Below, piece after piece: positions 31,246 through 40,536 of a stretch of 64,000 bases of DNA. The notes under the pieces are model-generated. The model made no database searches, was not told the DNA's origin, and worked only from the letters and a program-made list of their open reading frames with translations. Source of the DNA: Chloroflexi bacterium bin125 (GTDB lineage: Bacteria; Chloroflexota; Dehalococcoidia; Bin125); contig MPNM01000014.1 in assembly GCA_002239025.1 (NCBI GenBank), positions 1-64,000 of the forward strand, read 5' to 3'. Numbering within the stretch: the first letter of the stretch is position 1; each line of letters opens with the position of its first letter. The position numbers were made by a program, and so were the translations under genes.

Positions 31246-33774
31246 CTAACGCTCGGTCGTGAGGCTGATGGATTGTCCGTTCGTCGCGATGGAGATGTCG
31301 CCGTGTTCGGAAGTCACGAGTGACGTGGCCCCTAACCGGTGTAGGGAGTCGAGCACCTCGTCGTGCGGATGACCGTGTGGATTGTTGGCTCCCGCACTGA
31401 GAATGGCGAACGTCGGCCGTACAGACTCGAGGAACAACGTGCTCGACGAAAAGCGACTGCCCTGGTGGGCGACCTTGAGCACGTCGGCGCCGAGATGGCA
31501 GGCGGATTCGGAACCTGCGCACGGGTTGCGGACGAGGTCGAGTTCCTGACTGGCGTTGATATCGCCGGTGAACAGGAATGACGCGTGAGCGAATCGGGCT
31601 CGAATCACAATTGAGGTCGAGTTTGGGTCGGACAGGTAATCCTCAGACAAACCTGTTGAAGGCGGCCAGAGGATGTCGAGCAGTAAGTCGGTTTGTCCGT
31701 CGAACACGAGCTGCGTACCTGGTCGAGCGGTGATCGTTGGGATCTCGTGTTCGGCGATGAGATCAAGAAGCCGCCGACCGAAGTGGGTCACATCTGTGAA
31801 GGGACTGAGAAGGACTTGTCCGACGTCATAGTGATCGAGGATGGCCCCGAGTGCCTCTCCGTGATCAGACTGCGGATGCGTGATCACAACGAGATCGATC
31901 TGCCCGACTCCCGCCGGCAAATGCCTTCTCAGCGATCCGAGGATGGCCTGTGGTTGTTCTCCCGTATCAATCAGGATTGACTGGCGTTCAGGCGTGACGA
32001 TGAGCGTGGAGTCCCCTTGCCCAACGTCGATGAAATGGACCTGGAGATGTTCGTCGCCAGTGCTGCAGGCGGAGAGCCAGAGCGTCGCGGCGAGAGCCGA
32101 GAGGGTGCCAGTGACAAACATTGGGGTGAGGTGAGCGCGCAATCCGGGCACGATTTCGATTCCGAGGCGATGTAAGGGGATGGGCAGCAGTCTGCGTGGC
32201 CTGGCATGAGGAGTGCGATTCCAACGTTCGACTCGCTCTCGATGGGGGCGGAACGCGACGATGAGGACAGCGGCGTACACGATCGCCAGGTGGGCGTGTC
32301 CGAAGCCTTGAATTGGGACCCCGGCTCCAGGGAGCTGAGAACTCTGTTGAGCGACGAGGGTCAACCAGCGCAGCGGCAGCCAGGCCAATGCCCAACTGAG
32401 GGCAGCCGCAAGCGAGTCGGATAGGAGACCAACGATGGCGGTCGCAGCAGATCCCAGGAACATCCAGGAGAAGACGGGTGTGACGAAGAGGTTGGCCGGT
32501 AGTCCGATCAGCGCGGCCCGCTCGAAGTGCAGGACGATGAGAGGCATCGTGGCTAGCGTTGCCACGAATGTCACGAGCGCCGCGTCACGAACCGTGCCGA
32601 TCATTCCCCGTTCGCCGCTGAGAAACTCCTGTGAGAGCGCCGGCATCAGGACGACGATCCCCATCGTGCCGGCCAACGTGAGTTGAAATGACAGATCCAG
32701 CAGGATGTGCGGCTCTAAGGCGATCATGAGGCCCGCCGTCGCGCTCACGGCATAGAACGCCGAAGCGCCTCGTCCCAGCATGTGGGCGGTCGCGAAGATG
32801 ATCGCCATCCACATGGCGCGTTGAACTGGCGGATCGGGTCCAATCAACGTTCCGTAAGCGAGGGCGGCCAGAATTGCCAGGAGTGCCGCGCCACGGCGAC
32901 CGATCAACCAGGCGGCTCCGGCCATTACGAGTGCGGTGAGCAAGGTCAGGTTGCTGCCCGAGATGACGATGAGATGCGAGAGCGAGGTGTCGTTGAGGTC
33001 GGAGCGGAGTTCCGGATCAATCGCGTCACGGCGTCCGGTGATCATGCCCTGGGCGATCCCGGAGAGCGGCGGCGGCAGAGCGCTGCGCAGGCTCTGACTC
33101 AGCGCGGAGCGAGCCTCGGCGGCGAGGTCTTGCCACCAGGACAGATTCGATGGCTCCAGGCGGCGCAGGCTTCCCGGTTGCGCCTCAGCGGTTGCTGCGA
33201 TGCGCCGATTGGCTAGCCACTGGGTGTAATCGGTCTCGGCTTTCGCAGTTGAGGACAGGACGGCGTCGAAGGTGATTCGATCGCCGATGGTGAGATTGTG
33301 AGCATCGGGAACGTTGACTTGAATGCGATCGTCCAGCTCCCGACGTTCCGGACCGAGACTGAGCGCCTCGGCCTTGAGCAGTAACCGAACGCCGCTGTTG
33401 CGAAACTGCGGTTCCTCAATGACAACGCCCTGAAGTTGCACGGTCTGTCCGGCAAGTTCCACGAGAGCAATGCTGTCGGACTGGAGTTTCGTGGCATCGG
33501 CTCGCCAGAAGCCCAGGCCAAACAACGTTGGTGTGAGTAACAAGAGCAGCAGATTGACTCGTTTGTGAGTCGAGATCTCGTTGATCCGCGCGGCGGACGC
33601 GAGGGAGAGCAGCGTGACCGTCGCAGCGGCAAGCGCGACGATCCAGGTCCTGGCATCCGTCAGTGACAGCGCAGCCCCGGCGATGAAGGCGAACGTCCAC
33701 AGCAGCAGTGGAGGCTCAAAGGGCAGCCTGAGCCGATTGAGCATGCCCAGGCTGGATTCAATCGATGGTGACAT
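31246..33774 (-). CDS. comEC: ComEC/Rec2 family DNA-uptake channel protein
   Basis: This 842-residue protein has the full ComEC layout. N-terminal helices are followed by a DUF4131-type OB-fold (about 40-195). The Competence transmembrane domain (about 225-500) includes GMITGRRDAIDPELRSDLNDTSLSHLIVISGSNLTLL, the family signature. A C-terminal metallo-beta-lactamase-like domain (from about 580) has VHFIDVGQGDSTLIVTP, ILIDTGEQP and VITHPQSDHGEAL. ComEC transports single-stranded DNA across the inner membrane during natural transformation. The MBL domain keeps most metal motifs and may be the nuclease. The start chosen is ATG 33774, overlapping comEA by 17 bases. A signature in-frame ATG at 33744 is an alternative. 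Confidence 0.93.
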   Translation of the reverse strand: MSPSIESSLGMLNRLRLPFEPPLLLWTFAFIAGAALSLTDARTWIVALAAATVTLLSLASAARINEISTHKRVNLLLLLLTPTLFGLGFWRADATKLQSDSIALVELAGQTVQLQGVVIEEPQFRNSGVRLLLKAEALSLGPERRELDDRIQVNVPDAHNLTIGDRITFDAVLSSTAKAETDYTQWLANRRIAATAEAQPGSLRRLEPSNLSWWQDLAAEARSALSQSLRSALPPPLSGIAQGMITGRRDAIDPELRSDLNDTSLSHLIVISGSNLTLLTALVMAGAAWLIGRRGAALLAILAALAYGTLIGPDPPVQRAMWMAIIFATAHMLGRGASAFYAVSATAGLMIALEPHILLDLSFQLTLAGTMGIVVLMPALSQEFLSGERGMIGTVRDAALVTFVATLATMPLIVLHFERAALIGLPANLFVTPVFSWMFLGSAATAIVGLLSDSLAAALSWALAWLPLRWLTLVAQQSSQLPGAGVPIQGFGHAHLAIVYAAVLIVAFRPHRERVERWNRTPHARPRRLLPIPLHRLGIEIVPGLRAHLTPMFVTGTLSALAATLWLSACSTGDEHLQVHFIDVGQGDSTLIVTPERQSILIDTGEQPQAILGSLRRHLPAGVGQIDLVVITHPQSDHGEALGAILDHYDVGQVLLSPFTDVTHFGRRLLDLIAEHEIPTITARPGTQLVFDGQTDLLLDILWPPSTGLSEDYLSDPNSTSIVIRARFAHASFLFTGDINASQELDLVRNPCAGSESACHLGADVLKVAHQGSRFSSSTLFLESVRPTFAILSAGANNPHGHPHDEVLDSLHRLGATSLVTSEHGDISIATNGQSISLTTER

Positions 33775-34204
33775 AAACCGCTGCCAGATCGGCGATGGCG
33801 AGGAGTTCGGTTGGACTGAGAATGCCTCTGTCGACGAGGTCGGCAAGGGACGTGAACGGCTGCTGGCGGCGGAGCGTCACGATGGCTTCGGCGCGGGAAG
33901 CGCCGATTCCGGGCAGCGTCGCCAACTCAGAGGCAGTCGCGGTGTTGAAGTCGATCAACGCGGCGCGAGTGGAAGTTGGCGCCGGTACCTGTTGGACGTT
34001 GAGAGGGGACGGAATCGTGGCGTGCAGGTCGGCGACGGCGATCAAGCCGGACAGCGCACAGACCCCGGCAACGAACGCCGGTGCGTGCACAACCAGCCTG
34101 CGTGCCGACTTCCAGACTCGCTGCGCTCTTGAGATTGGAGGCCTGGTTGAGCGATTCGAATCATTGACGCCCCTGGGTGGACGAATCTCGGTCCAGAATG
34201 CCAT
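33758..34204 (-). CDS. comEA: ComEA-like helix-hairpin-helix DNA-binding protein
   Basis: This 148-residue protein has an N-terminal membrane anchor (about 40-60, LVVHAPAFVAGVCALSGLIAVA) and a C-terminal HhH domain. The HhH domain contains IDFNTATASELATLPGIGASRAEAIV, the ComEA-type N-x-A-x-x-x-E-L-x-x-L-P-G-I-G signature. ComEA binds double-stranded DNA on the outer face of the membrane and feeds it to ComEC, whose gene overlaps its end. ATG 34204 has GGGAGG four bases upstream. It lacks the SLBB domain seen in some longer ComEA proteins. Confidence 0.9.
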   Translation of the reverse strand: MAFWTEIRPPRGVNDSNRSTRPPISRAQRVWKSARRLVVHAPAFVAGVCALSGLIAVADLHATIPSPLNVQQVPAPTSTRAALIDFNTATASELATLPGIGASRAEAIVTLRRQQPFTSLADLVDRGILSPTELLAIADLAAVYVTID

Positions 34205-34316
34205 TGCGCCTCCCGGCGTTTGTGAATGGGTGTGAGGTCCGTAAGACATTAAACGAATAGGGATCGCAAAGTGATTTTGGCCAGGGATACAGTTGAAATT
34301 GAAAGGTGGGTGAGGC

Positions 34317-35228
34317 ATGACTCGCTCCGTGTTGACGGTGTGTGACCTCTCGTCCTCGGAGATCGGCCAAGTGCTCGATCGCGCTCGTGAGGCGAAGCAG
34401 GATCGTCGCCGTCGAGGCACCGAGCTGGAGGGCTTGACCGCGCTGTTGATCTTTCAGAAGCCGTCTCTGAGGACGCGCGTCTCGTTCGAGCTTGCGGTGA
34501 GCAATCTGGGTGGACGACCGCTCTACCTGTCTCCGCCTGAAGTGGGATTGGGAGAGCGCGAAACGCCGGAAGATGTCGGCGGAGTCGCGGGTCGCTACTG
34601 TGACCTGATCATTTGCCGGACATTCGACCAGAGCAATCTGGAACGGTTGGCGGCGTCATCGGGCGTACCGGTAGTCAATGCCTTGAGCGACTGGGAGCAT
34701 CCCTGCCAGGCGCTCGCCGATGTGCTCACGATCCGAGAACACGGCGGAACGACCGGCCGCACCTTGACATATGTCGGCGACGGCAACAATGTCGCTCGGT
34801 CGCTCGCGATAGCCGCGGCAGGCGAGGGCATGGATGTCCGGATATCCTCGCCTTCCGGCTATGAGTTGGACTCCGCCAGCGTGACCGAGGCGTCGAATCG
34901 CGCGGCTGCGTCGGGTGGCTCTGTTTCGCTTGTCTCGGATCCAGATGTTGCGGTCTCCAGAGCCGACGTAGTTTACACCGATACGTGGACGTCGATGGGT
35001 CAGGAACTTGAGGCCAAACAGCGGTTGGAAGATTTCACCGGCTACCAGGTGGATGTTGATCTTGTCGGCAAAGCGTCGCCCGACGCCAGCGTGATGCACT
35101 GTTTGCCGGCGCATCGCGGTGAAGAGATCAGCGACGATGTCCTGGACGGCCCGCGTTCTGTGGTCCTGGACCAGGCCGAGAATCGACTGCACGCGCAGCA
35201 GGCGCTCCTGGCCTGGCTGTTTGCATAG
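34317..35228 (+). CDS. argF: Ornithine carbamoyltransferase
   Basis: This 303-residue transcarbamylase makes citrulline from ornithine and carbamoyl phosphate in arginine synthesis. The carbamoyl-phosphate loop is [13 protein letters not shown] (usual S-T-R-T-R, here S-L-R-T-R), with [12 protein letters not shown] as the second phosphate motif. DTWTSMGQE and [11 protein letters not shown] are the ornithine-specific SMG loop and Cys-Leu-Pro motif that separate it from aspartate transcarbamylase. A GAGGC element lies before the ATG. It is alone, not near other arg genes, and starts 110 bases from the divergent comEA start. Confidence 0.93.
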   Translation: MTRSVLTVCDLSSSEIGQVLDRAREAKQDRRRRGTELEGLTALLIFQKPSLRTRVSFELAVSNLGGRPLYLSPPEVGLGERETPEDVGGVAGRYCDLIICRTFDQSNLERLAASSGVPVVNALSDWEHPCQALADVLTIREHGGTTGRTLTYVGDGNNVARSLAIAAAGEGMDVRISSPSGYELDSASVTEASNRAAASGGSVSLVSDPDVAVSRADVVYTDTWTSMGQELEAKQRLEDFTGYQVDVDLVGKASPDASVMHCLPAHRGEEISDDVLDGPRSVVLDQAENRLHAQQALLAWLFA

Positions 35229-35312
35229 TCGTTGAACAGGTTCGTCGTTCGCCTAGCATTGCGAGCGTCGAGCCACTAGTCGGCGACGGTAGAAAGATAC
35301 GAGGCGGATGTC

Positions 35313-36221
35313 GTGGATGCCCTGATCAACGACATTCAGGTGGCGTTCGGCGACTTCAGTTGGACGAACGCGCTCGAGGTCACCACGATCGCGGTGGTCT
35401 TCTACGCTGCGCTCCGGCTGCTGCGCGGGACGACAGCGATGTCGGTGATCAGAGGCATGGTCCTGGTCGTGGTGGCGATCTCGGTAGTGGGCCGCGTGAT
35501 TGATTCGGTGGTACTGGACTGGATCGTCGACAATGCGCTCGCTGTGCTGTTGATCCTCGTGCTGTTGGTCTTCCAACCCGAGTTCCGTCGCGCGTTTGAG
35601 CACGTGGGACGCGCCGGCGGACTCAAGAATCTGGGCGGCAGAGGACAGCCGTATCGCTCGCTGATCCCGATTACGGCTACTGTGGCGCAACGTCTGTCTC
35701 AACAGGGAGTGGGCGGGCTGTTCGTGTTTGAGCGCGATACCGGACTGGAAGAACTGGCCGAAGCAGGTGTGCGTCTGGGTGCTGATCCGACGATCGACCT
35801 GCTGGAGAGCATCTTCTGGCCTGGCTCGCCACTGCATGACGGAGCAGTGCTGCTGCGTCCTTCGGAGGTTGTGGCTGCCGCAGTCATCGTGCCGACTCCA
35901 GCGGGCGACTTTTCCTCCCGTGGACCGAATAATGGTCATAATGGCATTCACCTGGGAACAAGACATCGAGCCGCGCTCGCCGTTTCTGAGGAAACCGATG
36001 CGATCGCGGTTGTGATTTCCGAAGAAACTGGCTCTGTGTCGCTGGCGGCAGGGGGATTGCTGTCAGCACCCTTGAGCCCTTCTGAGTTGGAGACTTCGCT
36101 CGAGAAACATCTGAATTCGCGAAGGTGGGGAGATCGGTTGGGCGCGGGAGTGTTGGGCCGGACGACGAGGCGGCATCAGGGGACGCCGTCAGCGGCCGGT
36201 GGAGACGCGACGGGATCCTAA
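35313..36221 (+). CDS. cdaA: Diadenylate cyclase CdaA
   Basis: This 302-residue membrane enzyme makes cyclic di-AMP from two ATP. Three hydrophobic segments are at about 20-90 (ALEVTTIAVVFYAALRLL, MVLVVVAISVVGRVI, ALAVLLILVLLVF). The DisA_N domain follows (about 110-265), with the catalytic DGA motif in SPLHDGAVLLR and the RHR motif in GTRHRAALAVSEETDAIAVVISEETG. The tail beyond about 275 is Gly/Arg rich. The GTG start follows a GAGGC element. It is followed immediately by the YbbR-domain regulator, the conserved cdaA-cdaR pair. Confidence 0.95.
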   Translation: MDALINDIQVAFGDFSWTNALEVTTIAVVFYAALRLLRGTTAMSVIRGMVLVVVAISVVGRVIDSVVLDWIVDNALAVLLILVLLVFQPEFRRAFEHVGRAGGLKNLGGRGQPYRSLIPITATVAQRLSQQGVGGLFVFERDTGLEELAEAGVRLGADPTIDLLESIFWPGSPLHDGAVLLRPSEVVAAAVIVPTPAGDFSSRGPNNGHNGIHLGTRHRAALAVSEETDAIAVVISEETGSVSLAAGGLLSAPLSPSELETSLEKHLNSRRWGDRLGAGVLGRTTRRHQGTPSAAGGDATGS

Positions 36222-37529
36222 GTGCGACGTGTGGCGCAGGAAGCGACACTGCTGATCACGGTGGTGCTACTGGCGCTGGTGGTTTGGTTCGTGATCGCGG
36301 ACACCGAGAATCGTGAAATCGAGACGCGTCTCGGATTCAGCTTGCAGGTTGAAGTACGAGAACTGGGGACCGATCTGGTAGTAGCAGGCGAGCCGCTGCC
36401 GGTAACCGTGACCGTGGTGGGTCGTGAAGCGGACGTAGAATCGGCGCGCCCCGAGCATTTCCTCGCGAGCATTTCGCTACGCAACCGACCGGCCGGACGG
36501 CATAGTTTGCCCGTGCGAGTCGAAGCGCTGGAAGGAGACGTGCGAGTCAGGGCGGTACAACCGGAGACGGCAGTTGTGATTCTGCAGGAGACCGTGGAGC
36601 GAGAGGTGCCGGTCATCGCTGAGCCGTCCAATCTGCCTCCACTCGGATTCAGCGTTGGCACGCCGGAAGTCAAGCCGGATACGGCCATTGTGTCGGGGAT
36701 TGCGTCGGAAGTCGAAGCCGTCGACTCAGTGGTGGCAAGACTAGATCTCGGTGGCGCCACTGTGACGGTGGAACGGGACGTGACACTGGAGGCGCGAACG
36801 GCTGCCGGTGGAACGGTAGCTCAAGTGGTGATCAATCCTCGATTTGCGCAGGTGCGCGTGCCCATTGATCAGGAAGTCTTCAGGCGGACGGCTTCAATCC
36901 TGCCCGATGTGATTGGCACGCCTGCTGAGGGCTATCGCGTACGGACCGTGAGAGCGACTCCGGCAACGGTGGATGTCCTGGTGTCGGTGGATGTATTGGA
37001 CGATGAGGTCGAGGTGCTGACCCAAACGGTCGATGTCTCGGGCCGAGACAACGACGTAGTGATGCAGGCCGAATTGGTGTTTGCAGACGGCGCCGCGCCG
37101 GCGGGAGATTCTGCGACTTCGGTTCGGGTGCTCGTCGTGATCGAACCAGTGATTACATCGGTCCAGTTGCCGATCGCCGTGGAATTGACTGATCTGGGAG
37201 AGGGTCTCGAGATCCCGTTTGCATCGCCGCTGACAGCGCAGGTGACGTTAAGAGGTCCAGTAGCCCTAATCTCAGAGTTAGAAGGTCCACTCGGACCGAT
37301 CCGTGTCAATCTCGGCTCATACGCTGCCGGACGGCATCAAATCGACCTGAGGTGGAATCCTCCGCAGGGGATCGAGCTGGTTGACTTATCCCCAGAACAG
37401 ATGATTGTCACTCTGTCCCCCATCCCCCAGCCGGAGCCGACAGAGCCTGAACCGGACGAACCCGAAGCCAACAGCGACTCCGAGGCGGATGCAGGTGAGG
37501 AAGAATCGGAAGATGACAACCGTGAGTGA
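36222..37529 (+). CDS. cdaR: YbbR-domain protein CdaR (regulator of CdaA)
   Basis: This 435-residue protein has an N-terminal membrane helix (about 10-26, LLITVVLLALVVWFVIA) and then several tandem YbbR domains outside the membrane. The domains are about 80-90 residues each with hydrophobic beta strands (for example LVVAGEPLPVTVTVVGREADV). CdaR is the extracytoplasmic regulator of CdaA. It starts at the GTG directly after the cdaA stop and ends in an acidic Pro/Glu-rich tail (PEPTEPEPDEPEANSDSEADAGEEE) that is unusually long. Confidence 0.9.
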   Translation: MRRVAQEATLLITVVLLALVVWFVIADTENREIETRLGFSLQVEVRELGTDLVVAGEPLPVTVTVVGREADVESARPEHFLASISLRNRPAGRHSLPVRVEALEGDVRVRAVQPETAVVILQETVEREVPVIAEPSNLPPLGFSVGTPEVKPDTAIVSGIASEVEAVDSVVARLDLGGATVTVERDVTLEARTAAGGTVAQVVINPRFAQVRVPIDQEVFRRTASILPDVIGTPAEGYRVRTVRATPATVDVLVSVDVLDDEVEVLTQTVDVSGRDNDVVMQAELVFADGAAPAGDSATSVRVLVVIEPVITSVQLPIAVELTDLGEGLEIPFASPLTAQVTLRGPVALISELEGPLGPIRVNLGSYAAGRHQIDLRWNPPQGIELVDLSPEQMIVTLSPIPQPEPTEPEPDEPEANSDSEADAGEEESEDDNRE

Positions 37530-38931
37530 CGACATCACAAGCAGTCCGCCCCATGTTGACGTCCGCGCTGTGCCGGGCAACGTGCTGCCGACCGTGGCCA
37601 TTGTCGGTCGGCCCAATGTGGGTAAGTCGACCTTGTTCAATCGGCTCGTCAAGCGGCGACAGGCGATCGTCCGTGGAGAGCCGGGAACGACGCGAGATCG
37701 CAACTACGCGACGACGGAATGGCGCGGCCAGCACTTTTCGGTGATCGACACCGGCGGTCTGCTGGGCGAGCAACTGACGGGGCCATTTGCCGACTCCGTG
37801 GCAGAACAGGTAGAGCAGGCATTGCTGGAAGCGGACGCGATCGTGCTGGTCGTAGATGTGCAGGTCGGACCGCTGCCAGCCGATGAGGATGTTGCGGCGC
37901 TGCTGAGGGAAGCACGACAGCCGGTGACGGTCTGCGCGAACAAAGCAGACAACGACGCGCTGGCGGCAGAGTCGGCGCAGTTCTTCGGGTTGGGTCTCGG
38001 TGAACCGGTGGCGATCTCTGCTCATCATGGGCGCTGGATCGACGATTTGCTGGACAAGGTGACCTCGGAGTTGGCGGTCGCCGAACCGTTGGAGACAGAA
38101 GACGTCGAGTGCCGTCTGGCGATTGTCGGTCGGCCGAACGTGGGCAAGTCCTCGTTAGTGAATGCGCTCCTGCGCGATGAGCGGATGATTGTCTCGGAGG
38201 TCCCGGGCACCACGCGTGACGCGGTCGACACGCTGTTGAGTTTCGGTGGACAGCGAGTGTCACTGGTCGATACAGCCGGAATTCGTCGGCGCGGGCGCGT
38301 GGAGCCAGGGATCGAGCGAGCTTCTGTTCGCAGGGCGGGAGCAGCAGTCAAGCGGGCGGATGTTTCAGCAGTCGTGATCGATGCCAATGAAGGTGTGACA
38401 TCTCAAGACTTGCACGTGCTGGGCATGGCGTTGGATGACGGCGCCGGCATCGTGATCGTGATGAACAAGTCTGATCTGGTCGACGCCGAAGACGGGATGC
38501 GGAACAGCCGCGAGCGCCAACTGGCGGGCCGGGCAAGGTTCGTCAATTGGGCGCCGATCATCTGGGTGTCGGCACTCACAGGAGACGCCGTCGACAGTGT
38601 GGTCGGCGCTGCGCTGCACGTCGCCGAAGCTCGCCGGCAGAAGGTCCCGACACCTCGCCTCAACGCCATGCTGCGGCAGGCACAGGTGGAGCGTCCTCCT
38701 GCGACCTACCGTGGTAAGCGGATTCGCTTCTACTACGGCGTTCAGACCGAGGAAGCGCCGCCGGCGTTTACCTTCTTTGTCAACTATCCGGACGCGGTTC
38801 ACTTCTCCTACGAGCGCTTCCTGATGGGCAGAATTCGGCGCGCATTCGGATTCGAAGGGACGCCATTGCGCTGCGTCTTGCGTGGCCGGGAGCCGTCGGA
38901 GAGGGACGACGGAGGTAGACGTCGTGGTTGA
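37513..38931 (+). CDS. der: Ribosome biogenesis GTPase Der (EngA)
   Basis: This 472-residue double GTPase has two G domains, each with the P loop GRPNVGKS (VAIVGRPNVGKSTLFNRL and LAIVGRPNVGKSSLVNALL), followed by G2/G3 (PGTTRD, then DTGG and DTAG) and the N-K-x-D motif (CANKADN, MNKSD). A C-terminal KH-like domain with RPPATYRGKRIRFYYGVQ completes it. It assembles the 50S subunit. ATG 37513 is chosen; it overlaps the cdaR stop by 17 bases and gives the domain start directly. A longer open frame to 37405 is antisense-like low-quality extension. Confidence 0.96.
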   Translation: MTTVSDDITSSPPHVDVRAVPGNVLPTVAIVGRPNVGKSTLFNRLVKRRQAIVRGEPGTTRDRNYATTEWRGQHFSVIDTGGLLGEQLTGPFADSVAEQVEQALLEADAIVLVVDVQVGPLPADEDVAALLREARQPVTVCANKADNDALAAESAQFFGLGLGEPVAISAHHGRWIDDLLDKVTSELAVAEPLETEDVECRLAIVGRPNVGKSSLVNALLRDERMIVSEVPGTTRDAVDTLLSFGGQRVSLVDTAGIRRRGRVEPGIERASVRRAGAAVKRADVSAVVIDANEGVTSQDLHVLGMALDDGAGIVIVMNKSDLVDAEDGMRNSRERQLAGRARFVNWAPIIWVSALTGDAVDSVVGAALHVAEARRQKVPTPRLNAMLRQAQVERPPATYRGKRIRFYYGVQTEEAPPAFTFFVNYPDAVHFSYERFLMGRIRRAFGFEGTPLRCVLRGREPSERDDGGRRRG

Positions 38932-39541
38932 GGTTTGGGTCATTGGTGGGCTGGTTGGCTATCTCCTGGGTTCGATACCGACGGGACTGTGGATCGGCAA
39001 GTGGCGCGGCGGTGAAGATATTCGAGCCACGGGCAGCGGTCGTACCGGCGCGACGAATACCTTTCGCGCGTTGGGGATTCGCTGGTCGGTCACGGTGTTG
39101 GTCCTGGATGCGCTCAAGGGCGGCATACCCATCTTGATCGTGATGCTGGTCTGGGATAGCCCGACCAGCGAAGTGGTTAGCGGACTGGCTGCGGTGATCG
39201 GGCATCAGTTTCCGCTGTATGCGGGATTTCGCGGAGGGCGCGGTGCGGCAACTGCGTTGGGCGGCATGATCGCGATCATGCCGATGGGCGCGTTGTTTGC
39301 GTTGGGCACGGCGATTCCGATTCTGCTCAAGATTCGTGTCATGTCGCTGGCGACGCTGACCGGCGCAACGTCGGCGGCGATAGGCATCTCACTGTTAGCC
39401 GCATTCGGCCAGGCGCCCGATGCGTACATTGCGTACGCCGTGGGCACCTGGCTGCTGGTTCTCGTCGGACATAAGGACAATGTGGAGCGGATCGCGGCCG
39501 GTACAGAACGCGTGCTCTCGATGGGGAGGTCCACTACATGA
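38924..39541 (+). CDS. plsY: Acyl-phosphate glycerol-3-phosphate acyltransferase PlsY
   Basis: This 205-residue integral membrane enzyme has the PlsY signatures GYLLGSIPTGLWIGKW, IRATGSGRTGATNTFRALG (the glycerol phosphate-binding G-S-G-x-x-G-A-T-N region), and IGHQFPLYAGFRGGRGAATALG near the third motif. It transfers an acyl group from acyl phosphate to glycerol-3-phosphate, the first step of phosphatidate formation. GTG 38924 has GGAGG eight bases upstream and overlaps the der stop by 8 bases. It is followed by gpsA with a 4-base overlap, so substrate synthesis and use are coupled. Confidence 0.94.
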   Translation: MVEVWVIGGLVGYLLGSIPTGLWIGKWRGGEDIRATGSGRTGATNTFRALGIRWSVTVLVLDALKGGIPILIVMLVWDSPTSEVVSGLAAVIGHQFPLYAGFRGGRGAATALGGMIAIMPMGALFALGTAIPILLKIRVMSLATLTGATSAAIGISLLAAFGQAPDAYIAYAVGTWLLVLVGHKDNVERIAAGTERVLSMGRSTT

Positions 39542-40536
39542 GGGTGATGGTCGTCGGAGCGACGTCATGGGGCTGCACGCTTGCCTCGTGCGTCGATCGA
39601 GCGGGTAATGACGCGATTGTGCTTTGTCGGACGGACGCGGAAGCGGCCGAGCTGTCGGCAGCGCGTGAACATCGGCGTCTATTGCCCGGTGTTCCGTTGC
39701 CGGAAGGACTGGAGTTCACAGCAGATCCCTCCGGCGCTCCGCCCGAAGTGGTGATCTGGGCGACGCCGTCGCAACGCCTGCGCGAGAACATGCGCAATGT
39801 GCTTCCCAATCTGACTCCTGGCAACACAGTGCACGCATCCGCAGCTAAGGGGTTGGAGAAGGGCTCCCACCTGCGGATGACGGAAGTGATGAGCCAGGAA
39901 CTTGGGCTTGCAGGTCGGGATGATCGGGTCGGCTCGGTGTCGGGTCCCAATATCGCCCGTGAAGTCGCTCGCGGTTTGCCCGCGACGACGGTCTCCGGGT
40001 CTGCCGACGCTGAGGTCAGGGACCGAGTCCAGGCAGCCTTGAACTCGTCATCGTTTCGGGTGTACACCAACGAGGATGTGGTAGGCGTCGAACTGGGTGG
40101 GGCGTTGAAGAACGTGATCGCGATCGCCGGCGGGATCGCAGTTGGACTCGATGTGGGCGACAACGCGCGCGCTGCGTTGATGACGCGCGGCCTGTCGGAG
40201 ATGGCGCGGCTTGGCGTGGCGCTCGGCGCCTCACCGTCGACATTTGCCGGACTTGCGGGGTTGGGCGACCTGCTAGCCACAGTGACCAGCCCGCGATCCC
40301 GCAACCGAACCCTGGGCGAAAAGATTGGCAGCGGGATGACGCTGTCCGAGGCGATGGCCGGCAATCCTCACGTGGTTGAGGGCGTTGAGACGACCCGCGT
40401 GGTGCTCGAAGTGGCCGAAGGGTTGGATGTCGATATGCCGGTGGCACAGGTGGTATCGCAAGTGCTGTTCGAGGACCTGGAGCCGCGACAGGCGATTCGC
40501 GTGCTGATGGAGCGAGCCCCGACGGTGGAGGGCTGA
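39538..40536 (+). CDS. gpsA: NAD(P)H-dependent glycerol-3-phosphate dehydrogenase
   Basis: This 332-residue enzyme makes sn-glycerol 3-phosphate from dihydroxyacetone phosphate for lipid synthesis. The N-terminal Rossmann motif is MRVMVVGATSWGCTLAS; the usual second glycine of G-A-G-S-W-G-T is Thr here. VIWATPSQRLRENM, SGPNIAREVARGLP, VVGVELGGALKNVIAIAGGIAVGLDVGDN (catalytic Lys in LKN) and TRGLSEMARLG match the family. It sits after plsY, with its stop overlapping the next ATG by one base. Confidence 0.93.
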   Translation: MRVMVVGATSWGCTLASCVDRAGNDAIVLCRTDAEAAELSAAREHRRLLPGVPLPEGLEFTADPSGAPPEVVIWATPSQRLRENMRNVLPNLTPGNTVHASAAKGLEKGSHLRMTEVMSQELGLAGRDDRVGSVSGPNIAREVARGLPATTVSGSADAEVRDRVQAALNSSSFRVYTNEDVVGVELGGALKNVIAIAGGIAVGLDVGDNARAALMTRGLSEMARLGVALGASPSTFAGLAGLGDLLATVTSPRSRNRTLGEKIGSGMTLSEAMAGNPHVVEGVETTRVVLEVAEGLDVDMPVAQVVSQVLFEDLEPRQAIRVLMERAPTVEG

